In this document: one piece after another, positions 17,867 through 27,201 of the stretch
How the letters are laid out: every line of letters starts with the position of its first letter
Numbering within the stretch: the first letter of the stretch is position 1
Source: Bordetella parapertussis
Lineage (GTDB): Bacteria; Pseudomonadota; Gammaproteobacteria; Burkholderiales; Burkholderiaceae_B
Assembly (NCBI GenBank): GCA_945865935.1
Contig: CAMBFI010000012.1
Span: forward strand, 1-64,000
Direction of reading: 5' to 3'
DNA length: 64,000 nt
The notes under the pieces: generated by a model
What the model was told of the DNA's origin: nothing
Databases searched by the model: none
What the model saw: only the letters and a program-made list of their open reading frames with translations
Translations under genes and position numbers: made by a program

Positions 17867-20800
17867 GTGCCTAAAGCCGTTGCAATTCTGGGCAAGTCTT
17901 TCACCCTGCCATCCAGCTCCTCAGGTCACTTTGAACAAGACCTGCTTGATGGAAAAAATCTGATCTCTACTGTTGCCCCAGACCGTTGGTGTTTCGACAG
18001 TTTCTTACATTCAGAAAAATCTCACCCAGGCACTGCTTACTCATTTGATGCGGGCTCTGTGGGTGATGTCAGTCAATTTGATGCGACCTTTTTTGGGATT
18101 TCCCCTCGAGAAGCGGCACAGATTGACCCCCAACATAGGCTTTTGCTTGAAATGAGTTGGCTCGCCTTAGAGGATGCAGGCATCAAGCCTTCCTCGTTAA
18201 GAGGCTCGGCCTGTGGCGTTTACATCGGGATCTCGAGCGCAGACTACTCGTATCGTTTGGCCGAGGATATGGCCTCGATCGACTCCTCAGTTGCGACCGG
18301 AACGACAGCAAGCATTGCGGCAAATCGCATTTCCTATTTCTTTGATTTGCGCGGCCCAAGCATGGCGATCGACACAGCCTGCTCCTCGTCTTTGGTTGCG
18401 TTTCATCAGGCATGTCAAGCGATCCGCTCAGGTGAAATCACACATGCGTTAACTGGCGGAATTAGTCTGCATTTACACCCCTTGGGCTTTATCGTTTTTT
18501 CTAAAGCGAGTATGTTGTCCCCCAACGGGAACTGTAATGTGTTTGACGATGCCGGGAATGGCTATGTTAGGTCTGAAGGTGGAGGAGTCCTTGTCCTGAA
18601 GGACTACGACTTAGCCCTAGCAGATGGCGATCGTATCTTGGCTGTTGTCGCACAATCTGCCGTGAATACCGACGGTAAAAAAAATGGCCTGACCATACCC
18701 AAAACATTAACGCAAGCTGAATTACTAACCTCCGCATACTCAAGCGCAGGTATTGCACCAGACGCGATTTCGTATATCGAAGCCCATGGCACTGGGACTG
18801 CAGTGGGCGATCCGATAGAGGCCTTAGCGCTAGGCCAAGCGCTGGGGACGCAGCGCAGCTCTGATAAGCCTCTTTTAATTGGATCGGTAAAAAGCAATCT
18901 CGGGCATCTTGAAGCAGCATCAGGCATCGCGGGTTTAGCCAAGGCACTTTTTGTGATTGAACGACGTAAGATTCCTGCCACCATCGGCATCAAGACGTTC
19001 AATACGCGAATCGACTTCAAAGGCTTGAATCTTGATGTCGTCACTGAGACACGAGTATTGCCTAAGCATGAGCCTGTGGTGGTTGGCATAAATTCTTTTG
19101 GGTTTGGAGGTGCCAACGCACATGTGATTTTGCGTGATCACCCCGGGGCACTTGAGACGCCCAAGTCTTCAGAAACTCAGCACACAGTGCCGATTCCTCT
19201 TTTAATCTCTGCGGCTAGCCAATTAGCACTTCGCTCTGCAGCATCTAACCTGGCTCAAATCCTCTCACAGCATTCCTTGGAGGGGAAAGAGCACCAGCCA
19301 TATCTTTACGATACAGCCTACCAACTGGCGTTCCGACGCGAAGCGTTTGAACACCGAGCGATAGTATTCGCCAATATCGATCCCAAGGCCAACGATTACG
19401 ATATTGCCACGCTATGCAGCCACCTCCGTTCATTTGCGGACGACGCTCAAGGGGCCGCTGTAGTTTCGGGTGTGAAATTACTGTCGAGGACTGATCAATC
19501 TGGTACCAATTCTCGTACCCAGTATCCAGCTTTTTTTTACTCAGGCAATGGCTCGCAATGGTTAGGCATGGGTCGAGCCCTTCTTGCAGATCCAACCTTT
19601 AATCAGGCAATTAAAGAGATTGACCAGACGTTTATTCAACTTGCTGGATTTTGTATAGCAGATCAGTTGCAGGGCTTACTGCCTGAACTCAGTTACGAGA
19701 ATACGGATATCGCACAACCTGCTCTGTTTGCAGTACAGGTCGGTGTCACCAAAATGCTCGCGGCGATGGGTGTTAGACCGCAAGCTGTTACAGGGCACAG
19801 TGTTGGCGAAGTAGCCGCAGCGTGGGCCGCAGGTATATTGGATTTGAAAGCGGCAGTTGAGGTCATTTATCACCGCAGTCACTTACAGCAAACGACCAAA
19901 GGCCGTGGCAACATGTCGGCCGTGGCGATAGGCGTTGATACCGCAACACGCTGGCTTGCGGAAGAGCGTTTGTCAAAGGCAATCAGCATCGCAGGTATCA
20001 ACAGCGGCCGAGGTCTCACACTTGCTGGCGCGGAGCAAAGCCTAGCGAAGTTTGAAATACGCTTGACCAAAGAGCGCGTTGGCTTCAAAAGGCTCGCACT
20101 TGATTATGCCTTTCATAGCCCAGCAATGGATTCAATACAAACGGCAATCGAGGGGGCCTTAGGCCATCTCACTCCTAAGACGGGTGACATTGCTTTTTAC
20201 TCTTCGGTCACGGGAGGTTTGCTCGACGGCACTGCACTTACCGCTGAATATTGGTGGAAAAACATACGTCAACCGGTGCTGTTTGAAAGCGCCACCAATC
20301 AACTATTAAGCGCAGAGTTTCAAGTTCTCGTTGAAATCGGGCCACACCCTGTGCTTAAAGGCTACCTGAATGATTGTCTTGAACAGCAAGTGCAGCGTGC
20401 ACGGCCATCACTACCCGAACAACAATTTCAACCGGGTATTGGCGTAACTGGCAAGGGGACGGTATTAGCCTCGCTCAGCCGTCAGCAAGATCAAGTCGAG
20501 TCAGTGCAAGCGATCGCTGGACAGGTGTGGGTCGCGGGCGCAACGGTTGATTTGTCAGCGTTTTTCCCGGTCGTGGGTCAGCATGTCAGGCTGCCCACAT
20601 ACCCTTGGCAAAAAGAACGTCACTGGCATAGCGTGAGTGCAGAGTCACCCAACACCTTAAATCGTATTATCGAACACCCCTTGCTAGGCTATCGCGTACC
20701 TCAGCACCATCTACTTTGGGAAAACCAACTTGATCCCCATCGCCAGGCTTTTTTGGCTGACCACGTCGTGGGCGATGCGGTCGTGTTTCCAGGAACTGGG

Positions 20801-23800
20801 TATGTTGAACTTGCACTGGCCGCCGCGCACGCGTGGCGTGCAGAGGGTGTTAAACAGCTCGAAGACTTCGAGATTTTTTCACCACTCACGTTTGACTCTG
20901 GCCACGGAAAAGTACTGCGGGTGGGCATCGACGCAGCCGATGGCCGAGTATCGATTCAGTCTCGCGAGTTACTGAGCAGTCAAGACTGGATACTCAACGC
21001 CCGTGCTCGGATCATTTTAGACAGCCGATTTTTAGTCCATGCGACAGAGAACGCATTGCAACCGCAGTCACTCGAACAGTTAGCGCTACGTAGGCCAGAT
21101 TTTGATACGGCCTCGCATCTGCGACTAACCCGTATAGCCGGCCTGCAGTACGGCGAAGCCTTTGAGGCAATAAAATACGGCTGGTTAGGCAGAACATCAA
21201 CTGAGCCTGATACGTTAAATGATTGCGTCACTGCGCTGTTCAAGATTCCAGAGTCTCTTGTTGATTCAATTGGCAGTTTTCACATCCACCCTGCTCTGCT
21301 TGACTGTTCTTTTCAGCTAATTATTCAACTGCTGCGTGACAGAATAGATTTGAATGAGGGAATTGCGTTTGTCCCGACGCAAGCTAGACGGATCTCTCTT
21401 CAGTCTGGGCTGGGCGCGCCCCACCATGTCATGGCCCGGTTGCTGCGCACACTGCCAAGCTCTATCTTGGCTGAATTTACCTTGTTTGACGCAGAGGGGC
21501 ATGCGCTTGTGCGAATTGAGGGTGCGCGTTTTAAGCGAGTGCGTCTGCACACCGCCGGTGCCACCAAAGCCAATAATATCCATACTCGCTATATCCCGTC
21601 GCCTTTGCAGCCAGGTATGCGCCCCTCATCGGTGAGTTACCCGCTGATCGTTGAGTTAACCAATGAGGCTGCGCGTCTCAAGGTACTCGATCAGAATTAT
21701 CGTATCTATATCGATGAACTGGATCCGTTGCTCGATGCTCTGTGCAGTGCTTTTGCGGTCGAAACCTTAGCGCAGCTAGGCTTTAGCGAAAATACTGACC
21801 ACAACAGCATTCGCTTGCAACAACTCACTGAACAATCACCAGACACTGCGCCCCTTCTGCAGCACCTCATCAAGCTCGCGCTTGAAGAGGGTCAAATGAC
21901 TCAAGAGGCTGATGGGCTCAAGTTCAGACAAACTGAACTGCTCCTTAAGGATCAATCGAGTAACAACAAGATTGACGCGCTAAGTATCTGGAATACTCTC
22001 ATTGCTGACTATCCAGACTATTTTTGTGTGGTACATACGGTTGGAAAAGTCGGCAAACATCTCTCACGGATTGTGACAGGCGAAGAATCACTGATGCAGG
22101 TGCTGGGCACCGCGCAAGGTGTTGCAACACTGACAGACACATTAACCGGCAACCGGGTCAAAGGGCGACTCACCAAAGCGGTACGTGAAGCTGTCAAAGA
22201 CGCGCGTCAACGCCTGACGCCTAACAGTCGCCTTGGTTTTCTGGAGGTTGCTGCGGTGAAGCCTGCCCTGGCGTGTGAGCTCGGCTTGCATGAAGACGCG
22301 AGCCAATGTGATGTGATTTTTGCGTGTCCCGCCGTGACAGAGCTCGCAACAGGGCATGAGCTAGCTGAGGATTTTCCGAACCTGCAGCTCACTAGCTTCG
22401 CGCAGGCCACTCAGTCAGGGACTGCCGGCACAGCAGCTAAAGAGCCTCTCGTTGATCTAGCACTCGTTTGGTTGCAGTTCGACTCAGCAGCACTTAATGG
22501 ACAGGCAGTTGATTATGCAATAAGGCAATTAAAGCCAGGCGGCACACTACTCATTGAGGGGCAGCACCCTGCTCGCTGGCTCGACTTTGCATTTGGTGGA
22601 CGGGCTGATTGGTGGTCGGCGAGCAACGATAACAAAAAAATCTCGATGCAGCGCCCACGCTCGCAGTGGGAGTCACGGCTTGCAAGTCTTGGGCTCGAAA
22701 ATGTTCAACATATGAAAGTAACCCGCGAGGCAACGGGGGGGGACTTTCTATTAATTGCACACAGTCCACTCGCTGCCACTACACAGCCTCATCGCCATGA
22801 TTCACCGCGTAGCTGGTTGTTAATCACTGATCACACTGAGGCACACCAGCGGCTTGCGGATACGATCTGCGCGGGCTTGCAGCGCCAGGGAGATATGGCT
22901 TCAGTCCTGAGCCTGACGGCTGCATCAGACGAAGCGGCAGAGATCGCCCACCACATCGCCGCCATGCAAGCCGACTTCGGTCAACTCGATGGGATCATTC
23001 ATTTACAGGGGATGGGCGCAGCCTATCAGACGGGCACCCCCACTGCTGCGATCACTCGCTGCATCAGTGTTGCCAAGCTGATTCAAGCTTGCCAGCTCAC
23101 CGACACCAAGACGCCTGTATGGTTGATCACTCAGCGAGCGCTAATAGAAAGCCCCTCTGACCTAGGTAGCGCTGAAGTCGTTACCGAAAACCCCCTTAGC
23201 GCTGACGTAATGTTAGGGGGGTTTGTTCGCTCGCTTAATAATGAGGTCAATACCAATCGCCTACAACTGATTGAGTTAAATACCAACGTGATCAGTCAAC
23301 AGTTGATCGAAGAATTAATTCATGAACTCATCGTTGGCAGCCACGAAACAGAAGTGATTTTGAGCAACAATCAGGGGCGCTTTGTGCCACGTCTCAAGCT
23401 CGGCCATCGCGAATCCTTGATTAAGCGCTCTGTGTCTAGCGAGCAAGACACCTGCACACAGCTTAAGTTCAGCCAACCGGGTCAACTACGTAATCTGCAA
23501 TGGCAAGTAGTCAGGGGTCCGGCACCTAGCGACGATGAGGTTGAAATCGAGGTTGAAGCGACCGGTCTGAATTTTCGCGATGTCATGTATGCACAGGGCT
23601 TACTGTCTGATGAAGCGATAGAAAATGGTTTTGCTGGGCCAACGCTTGGGCTAGAGTGCTCCGGAAAGATCCTACGTTTGGGTAAGAGGGTCACCCATTT
23701 TGCAGTGGGTGACCGTGTGGTCGGCTTTGGACCTGCGTGCTTTGCTAATCGCGTGGTAACTAAGGCCTCAGCGGTTTCTCATATTCCCCGCAGTCTCTCC

Positions 23801-25774
23801 ACAGAAGCGGCGGTAACGATTCCGAGCGCCTTTTTAACGAGTTACTACGCACTAGTGCATATGGGACGTCTGGCGCCTGGTGAAAAAATTCTGATTCACG
23901 GTGCAGCGGGTGGGGTGGGTCTTGCAGCGATTCAGATTGCACGCCGCTGCGGTGCCGAGATTTTTGCCACAGCTGGATCAGATGAAAAGCGAGAACTGTT
24001 GCACATGCTAGGTGTCGAACATGTACTAGACTCTCGCTCCCTAAGCTTTTCCGAAGACATTATGACGATCACAAAGGGGGTCGGCATCGATATGGTACTG
24101 AACTCACTTGCGGGTGAAGCGATCAATCGTAATCTAAGCATTCTGAAACCTTTTGGCCGATTTTTAGAGCTAGGCAAACGTGATTTCTATGAAAACACAC
24201 GCATCGGTTTACGCCCCTTCAGAAATAACATTACTTATTTTGGTATCGACGCAGATCAGTTGATGAATGACCGTCCAGAACTGACCGCTAAACTATTTAG
24301 TGAGGTGATGGATCTATTTGATAAAGGGCTGTTGTATGCCCTCCCCTATACACGCTTTGAGGCAAGAGATGTGCTCGACGCATTTCGCTTTATGCAACGA
24401 TCAAAACAAATCGGCAAGATTGTTGTGACCTATCGTAACGGTATCCCTGCAAGCAACACACACATCTCAGCGTCTGCGCAATCTGTCTATAAAAAAGCCG
24501 CACATCTTAAGCTGGATCCGCTAGCGACCTATTTGGTAACAGGCGGGCTAGGTGGTTTTGGTTTAAGAAGCGCGCACTGGCTAGCAGAAAAAGGGGCTCG
24601 TCAACTTATCTTATTGGGTCGCCGCGGCCCAGACACCGTTGAAGCGCGTGCGGGTATCGAAGCGCTGACTAGCATGGGTGTCACGGTTTCAGCCCACGCC
24701 TGCGACATCACAGATGGGGCAGCACTTTCTAAGATCCTTGAGCCAAGCTTGCCTCGCTTAAAGGGAGTGATTCATGCCGCAGCGGTCATCGAAGACAGTT
24801 TGGTCGAGAACTTATCGCCAACGCAGCTTGAACGAGTGTTGAGCCCAAAGGTCGCTGGCGCAATGAATCTGCATCACCTAACGCAAAAACAAACTCTCGA
24901 TTTTTTTGTGATGTATTCGTCGGCTACCACGCTCTTTGGCAACCCAGGTCAGGCCGCCTATATCGCCGCCAACTGCGGGCTTGAAGCACTGGCAACGCAG
25001 CGGCGCGCGAAGGGCCTTGCCGCCACGTGTATGCTCTGGGGTGCGATTGATGATGCGGGTTTTCTAGCCCGCAACCAGCGGGTAAAAGAGGATTTGCAAC
25101 GCCGCATGGGTGGGCAAGCGCTATCCTCCGCCCACGCGCTTGAGCAACTGGAGGATGCGATTATCCACAACCGCACCAACGAAGGTGTGCTCAATTTAGA
25201 TTTCTCCGCGTTGTCAAAATTCTTACCGAGCGCGCAGTCGCCCCGATTCAGTGAGTTGGCACGGTTTAGCCTCAGCCACGAGCTAAACGATCAAAGCACT
25301 GAAGATATCTCGCAACTGCTCTCTACGCTTGATGATACAACCCTTGCAGTCCAATTTATCGAGATGGTAAAACAGGAGTTAGCTAAGATATTACGTATTG
25401 CATCCGAAAAAATTGATGCCAGTAAGTCAACCTACGACATGGGCTTAGATTCTTTGATGGGTGTTGAGCTCGTCGTGGCCCTTGAGGCACGGTTTGGCGT
25501 ACGTCTGTCGGTGATGGCGATTTCCGAAAACCCTAGCATAGAGAAGCTTGCATACCTTTTACTTGAGATCCTACGTGCTGAAGTGAATGCGCCTGTTCAA
25601 GCAGCGCACACCTTTACCCCTCAGTCGCCAAGCTCCGCAAATGCACACAGACACGTCGCTCATGTCACTGAATTAGTAAAACAACACGGGTCTGATTCAA
25701 GCGCCGAAGACATCACAGCTTTGGCAGAAAGTCTTGATACACAGATCCATCAGCCCGGAAGGTTTTTACAATGA
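17867..25774 (+). CDS. rkpA: Fully reducing type I polyketide synthase (RkpA-like)
   Basis: A 2,635-residue single-module synthase, GTG start. Domains in order: KS (about 1-425; Cys172 in DTACSSS, His307 in EAHGTGT, His347 in SNLGH); AT (about 550-860; Ser645 in GHSVGE, YAFH at 747-750, suggesting malonyl-CoA); DH (about 935-1225; His966 and Asp1146 in HPALLD); a degenerate methyltransferase-like stretch (about 1280-1630) without a SAM glycine loop; ER (about 1870-2190; HGAAGGVG); KR (about 2210-2400; TGGLGGFG, Ser2352, Tyr2365, Asn2369); ACP (about 2495-2570; Ser2529 in GLDSL). There is no thioesterase. It should build a saturated chain iteratively and keep it on the ACP. The 4-bp overlap with the oxoamine synthase and the capsule context match rhizobial RkpA. 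Confidence 0.93.
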   Translation: MPKAVAILGKSFTLPSSSSGHFEQDLLDGKNLISTVAPDRWCFDSFLHSEKSHPGTAYSFDAGSVGDVSQFDATFFGISPREAAQIDPQHRLLLEMSWLALEDAGIKPSSLRGSACGVYIGISSADYSYRLAEDMASIDSSVATGTTASIAANRISYFFDLRGPSMAIDTACSSSLVAFHQACQAIRSGEITHALTGGISLHLHPLGFIVFSKASMLSPNGNCNVFDDAGNGYVRSEGGGVLVLKDYDLALADGDRILAVVAQSAVNTDGKKNGLTIPKTLTQAELLTSAYSSAGIAPDAISYIEAHGTGTAVGDPIEALALGQALGTQRSSDKPLLIGSVKSNLGHLEAASGIAGLAKALFVIERRKIPATIGIKTFNTRIDFKGLNLDVVTETRVLPKHEPVVVGINSFGFGGANAHVILRDHPGALETPKSSETQHTVPIPLLISAASQLALRSAASNLAQILSQHSLEGKEHQPYLYDTAYQLAFRREAFEHRAIVFANIDPKANDYDIATLCSHLRSFADDAQGAAVVSGVKLLSRTDQSGTNSRTQYPAFFYSGNGSQWLGMGRALLADPTFNQAIKEIDQTFIQLAGFCIADQLQGLLPELSYENTDIAQPALFAVQVGVTKMLAAMGVRPQAVTGHSVGEVAAAWAAGILDLKAAVEVIYHRSHLQQTTKGRGNMSAVAIGVDTATRWLAEERLSKAISIAGINSGRGLTLAGAEQSLAKFEIRLTKERVGFKRLALDYAFHSPAMDSIQTAIEGALGHLTPKTGDIAFYSSVTGGLLDGTALTAEYWWKNIRQPVLFESATNQLLSAEFQVLVEIGPHPVLKGYLNDCLEQQVQRARPSLPEQQFQPGIGVTGKGTVLASLSRQQDQVESVQAIAGQVWVAGATVDLSAFFPVVGQHVRLPTYPWQKERHWHSVSAESPNTLNRIIEHPLLGYRVPQHHLLWENQLDPHRQAFLADHVVGDAVVFPGTGYVELALAAAHAWRAEGVKQLEDFEIFSPLTFDSGHGKVLRVGIDAADGRVSIQSRELLSSQDWILNARARIILDSRFLVHATENALQPQSLEQLALRRPDFDTASHLRLTRIAGLQYGEAFEAIKYGWLGRTSTEPDTLNDCVTALFKIPESLVDSIGSFHIHPALLDCSFQLIIQLLRDRIDLNEGIAFVPTQARRISLQSGLGAPHHVMARLLRTLPSSILAEFTLFDAEGHALVRIEGARFKRVRLHTAGATKANNIHTRYIPSPLQPGMRPSSVSYPLIVELTNEAARLKVLDQNYRIYIDELDPLLDALCSAFAVETLAQLGFSENTDHNSIRLQQLTEQSPDTAPLLQHLIKLALEEGQMTQEADGLKFRQTELLLKDQSSNNKIDALSIWNTLIADYPDYFCVVHTVGKVGKHLSRIVTGEESLMQVLGTAQGVATLTDTLTGNRVKGRLTKAVREAVKDARQRLTPNSRLGFLEVAAVKPALACELGLHEDASQCDVIFACPAVTELATGHELAEDFPNLQLTSFAQATQSGTAGTAAKEPLVDLALVWLQFDSAALNGQAVDYAIRQLKPGGTLLIEGQHPARWLDFAFGGRADWWSASNDNKKISMQRPRSQWESRLASLGLENVQHMKVTREATGGDFLLIAHSPLAATTQPHRHDSPRSWLLITDHTEAHQRLADTICAGLQRQGDMASVLSLTAASDEAAEIAHHIAAMQADFGQLDGIIHLQGMGAAYQTGTPTAAITRCISVAKLIQACQLTDTKTPVWLITQRALIESPSDLGSAEVVTENPLSADVMLGGFVRSLNNEVNTNRLQLIELNTNVISQQLIEELIHELIVGSHETEVILSNNQGRFVPRLKLGHRESLIKRSVSSEQDTCTQLKFSQPGQLRNLQWQVVRGPAPSDDEVEIEVEATGLNFRDVMYAQGLLSDEAIENGFAGPTLGLECSGKILRLGKRVTHFAVGDRVVGFGPACFANRVVTKASAVSHIPRSLSTEAAVTIPSAFLTSYYALVHMGRLAPGEKILIHGAAGGVGLAAIQIARRCGAEIFATAGSDEKRELLHMLGVEHVLDSRSLSFSEDIMTITKGVGIDMVLNSLAGEAINRNLSILKPFGRFLELGKRDFYENTRIGLRPFRNNITYFGIDADQLMNDRPELTAKLFSEVMDLFDKGLLYALPYTRFEARDVLDAFRFMQRSKQIGKIVVTYRNGIPASNTHISASAQSVYKKAAHLKLDPLATYLVTGGLGGFGLRSAHWLAEKGARQLILLGRRGPDTVEARAGIEALTSMGVTVSAHACDITDGAALSKILEPSLPRLKGVIHAAAVIEDSLVENLSPTQLERVLSPKVAGAMNLHHLTQKQTLDFFVMYSSATTLFGNPGQAAYIAANCGLEALATQRRAKGLAATCMLWGAIDDAGFLARNQRVKEDLQRRMGGQALSSAHALEQLEDAIIHNRTNEGVLNLDFSALSKFLPSAQSPRFSELARFSLSHELNDQSTEDISQLLSTLDDTTLAVQFIEMVKQELAKILRIASEKIDASKSTYDMGLDSLMGVELVVALEARFGVRLSVMAISENPSIEKLAYLLLEILRAEVNAPVQAAHTFTPQSPSSANAHRHVAHVTELVKQHGSDSSAEDITALAESLDTQIHQPGRFLQ

Positions 25775-27183
25775 CGCTGACTAAACGCGTGGTGTCGGGC
25801 CTCAGTGCACAGCTCAAAGACAAACTCATTCAACAGTCGCTTGAACGGCGGCTTAAACATGCTGACCTGACGGAGCCGTCAAAAGCGCAGAGACTCAAAG
25901 ATCAAGGCACCACTTCCGGTAGACTCGCCACCCACGCTGCGGCTGCGGTGGGTGATGACTATCAGACGTCCGCGGTTGCAAAAGCGTTTTATCGTTTTGA
26001 CCAGATGCCTGGTTATAAAAAAATCCAGATCATTCATAGCGGCGCGCAACGCATGGGGTTGACGAATCCCTTTTTTAAGCAACATGATGGTCTGGCAAAT
26101 GCACATACACAGATTGCCGGGCGAGACCTGATTAATTTTTCTAGCTATAACTATCTGAACCTATCGGGTGATGAGCGCATCAATGCTGCAGCAGTGGCTG
26201 CGATCAAAAAATACGGCACCTCTGTGTCGGCCAGTCGCCTAGTGTCTGGCGAAAGGCCTATCCATCGAGAACTCGAAGCAGCACTTGCAGCCCTATATGA
26301 AGCTGAGGCTGCAATTGTGTTCGTCAGTGGCCATGCAACCAACGTTACGACCATAGGTTATTTATTTGGACCACGTGATCTAGTAGTGCACGACGAATAC
26401 ATTCACAACAGCGCGTTGGAGGGCATCAAGTTATCGGGAGCCAAACGCTTTTCTTTTCCGCACAATGATTGGCAAGCATTAGATCAACTTTTGACGCAAC
26501 ATCGCACGCATTATGAAAGGGTGCTAGTGGTAATCGAAGGCATCTATAGCATGGACGGCGATTATCCAGAGTTACCTCGATTTGTTGAGGTTCGCAATCG
26601 TCACAAGGTGTTCCTGATGGTGGATGAGGCACATTCGTTAGGAGTGATGGGCACGCGCGGCCATGGGATCCGCGAGCATTTTGGTCTGCAAAGCGGAGAT
26701 GTGGATCTCTGGATGGGCACACTGAGTAAGACTCTAGCTGGCTGCGGAGGGTACATCGCCGGCGAATCTGCCTTAATCGAGCATTTAAAATTTCTAGCAC
26801 CGGGTTTTTTGTATAGCGTTGGGATGTCCCCGCCACTCGCTGCAGCTTCGCTTGCTGCATTGCAATGTCTAGCTGAGGAGCAACCTCGCGTGGCCGCTTT
26901 ACAAGAACGTGGCAAATATTTTTTACAGCTGGCACAAGCGGCGGGCGTAAATACTGGAACGAGTAGCGGTCTAGCCGTGGTGCCAGCCATTATTGGTAGC
27001 TCAATTCGTGCGACCCGGCTATCGAGCGCCCTGCTTGCGAGAGGGATCAACGTTCAGCCAATTTTGTACCCTGCCGTCCCAGAAAAATCAGCGCGTTTGA
27101 GATTTTTTATGTCTTGTCAGCATACCAAACATGAAATCGAACATACGGTTACCGCTCTGGTAGAAGAAATTGAAAACTTGTAA
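25771..27183 (+). CDS. rkpG: PLP-dependent alpha-oxoamine synthase (RkpG-like)
   Basis: A 470-residue fold-type I aminotransferase-like enzyme of the AONS / serine palmitoyltransferase / KBL family. The PLP lysine is Lys320 in GTLSKTLAG; Asp285 and His288 lie in VDEAHSLG, and VHDEYIHNS near residue 206 holds the cofactor-stacking His. Such enzymes condense an acyl thioester with an amino acid, losing CO2. An N-terminal extension of about 100 residues, absent from ordinary AONS proteins (about 390), may dock the PKS. Its ATG overlaps the rkpA stop (ATGA), so the two are translated together, and it probably releases the PKS chain as an amino ketone. The amino acid used cannot be told. Confidence 0.9.
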   Translation: MTLTKRVVSGLSAQLKDKLIQQSLERRLKHADLTEPSKAQRLKDQGTTSGRLATHAAAAVGDDYQTSAVAKAFYRFDQMPGYKKIQIIHSGAQRMGLTNPFFKQHDGLANAHTQIAGRDLINFSSYNYLNLSGDERINAAAVAAIKKYGTSVSASRLVSGERPIHRELEAALAALYEAEAAIVFVSGHATNVTTIGYLFGPRDLVVHDEYIHNSALEGIKLSGAKRFSFPHNDWQALDQLLTQHRTHYERVLVVIEGIYSMDGDYPELPRFVEVRNRHKVFLMVDEAHSLGVMGTRGHGIREHFGLQSGDVDLWMGTLSKTLAGCGGYIAGESALIEHLKFLAPGFLYSVGMSPPLAAASLAALQCLAEEQPRVAALQERGKYFLQLAQAAGVNTGTSSGLAVVPAIIGSSIRATRLSSALLARGINVQPILYPAVPEKSARLRFFMSCQHTKHEIEHTVTALVEEIENL

Positions 27184-27198
27184 CATCCGCAAGTTTTC
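27172..27198. terminator. Candidate bidirectional terminator overlapping the rkpG stop codon
   Basis: GAAAACTTG (27172-27180) and CAAGTTTTC (27190-27198) form a perfect nine-pair stem around a nine-base loop that contains the rkpG TAA. The stem ends in A/T-rich arms, so RNA from either strand would carry a U-rich 3' side. It sits exactly between the convergent rkpG and the facing operon. The stem is GC-poor, so termination may be weak. Confidence 0.55.
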
Positions 27199-27201
27199 TA
27201 T

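Noticed and set aside
18604-19116. 170-codon open frame antisense to the PKS KS domain
   Set aside because: It is a shadow of the conserved PKS coding frame; composition is low-complexity in places and it has no family resemblance.
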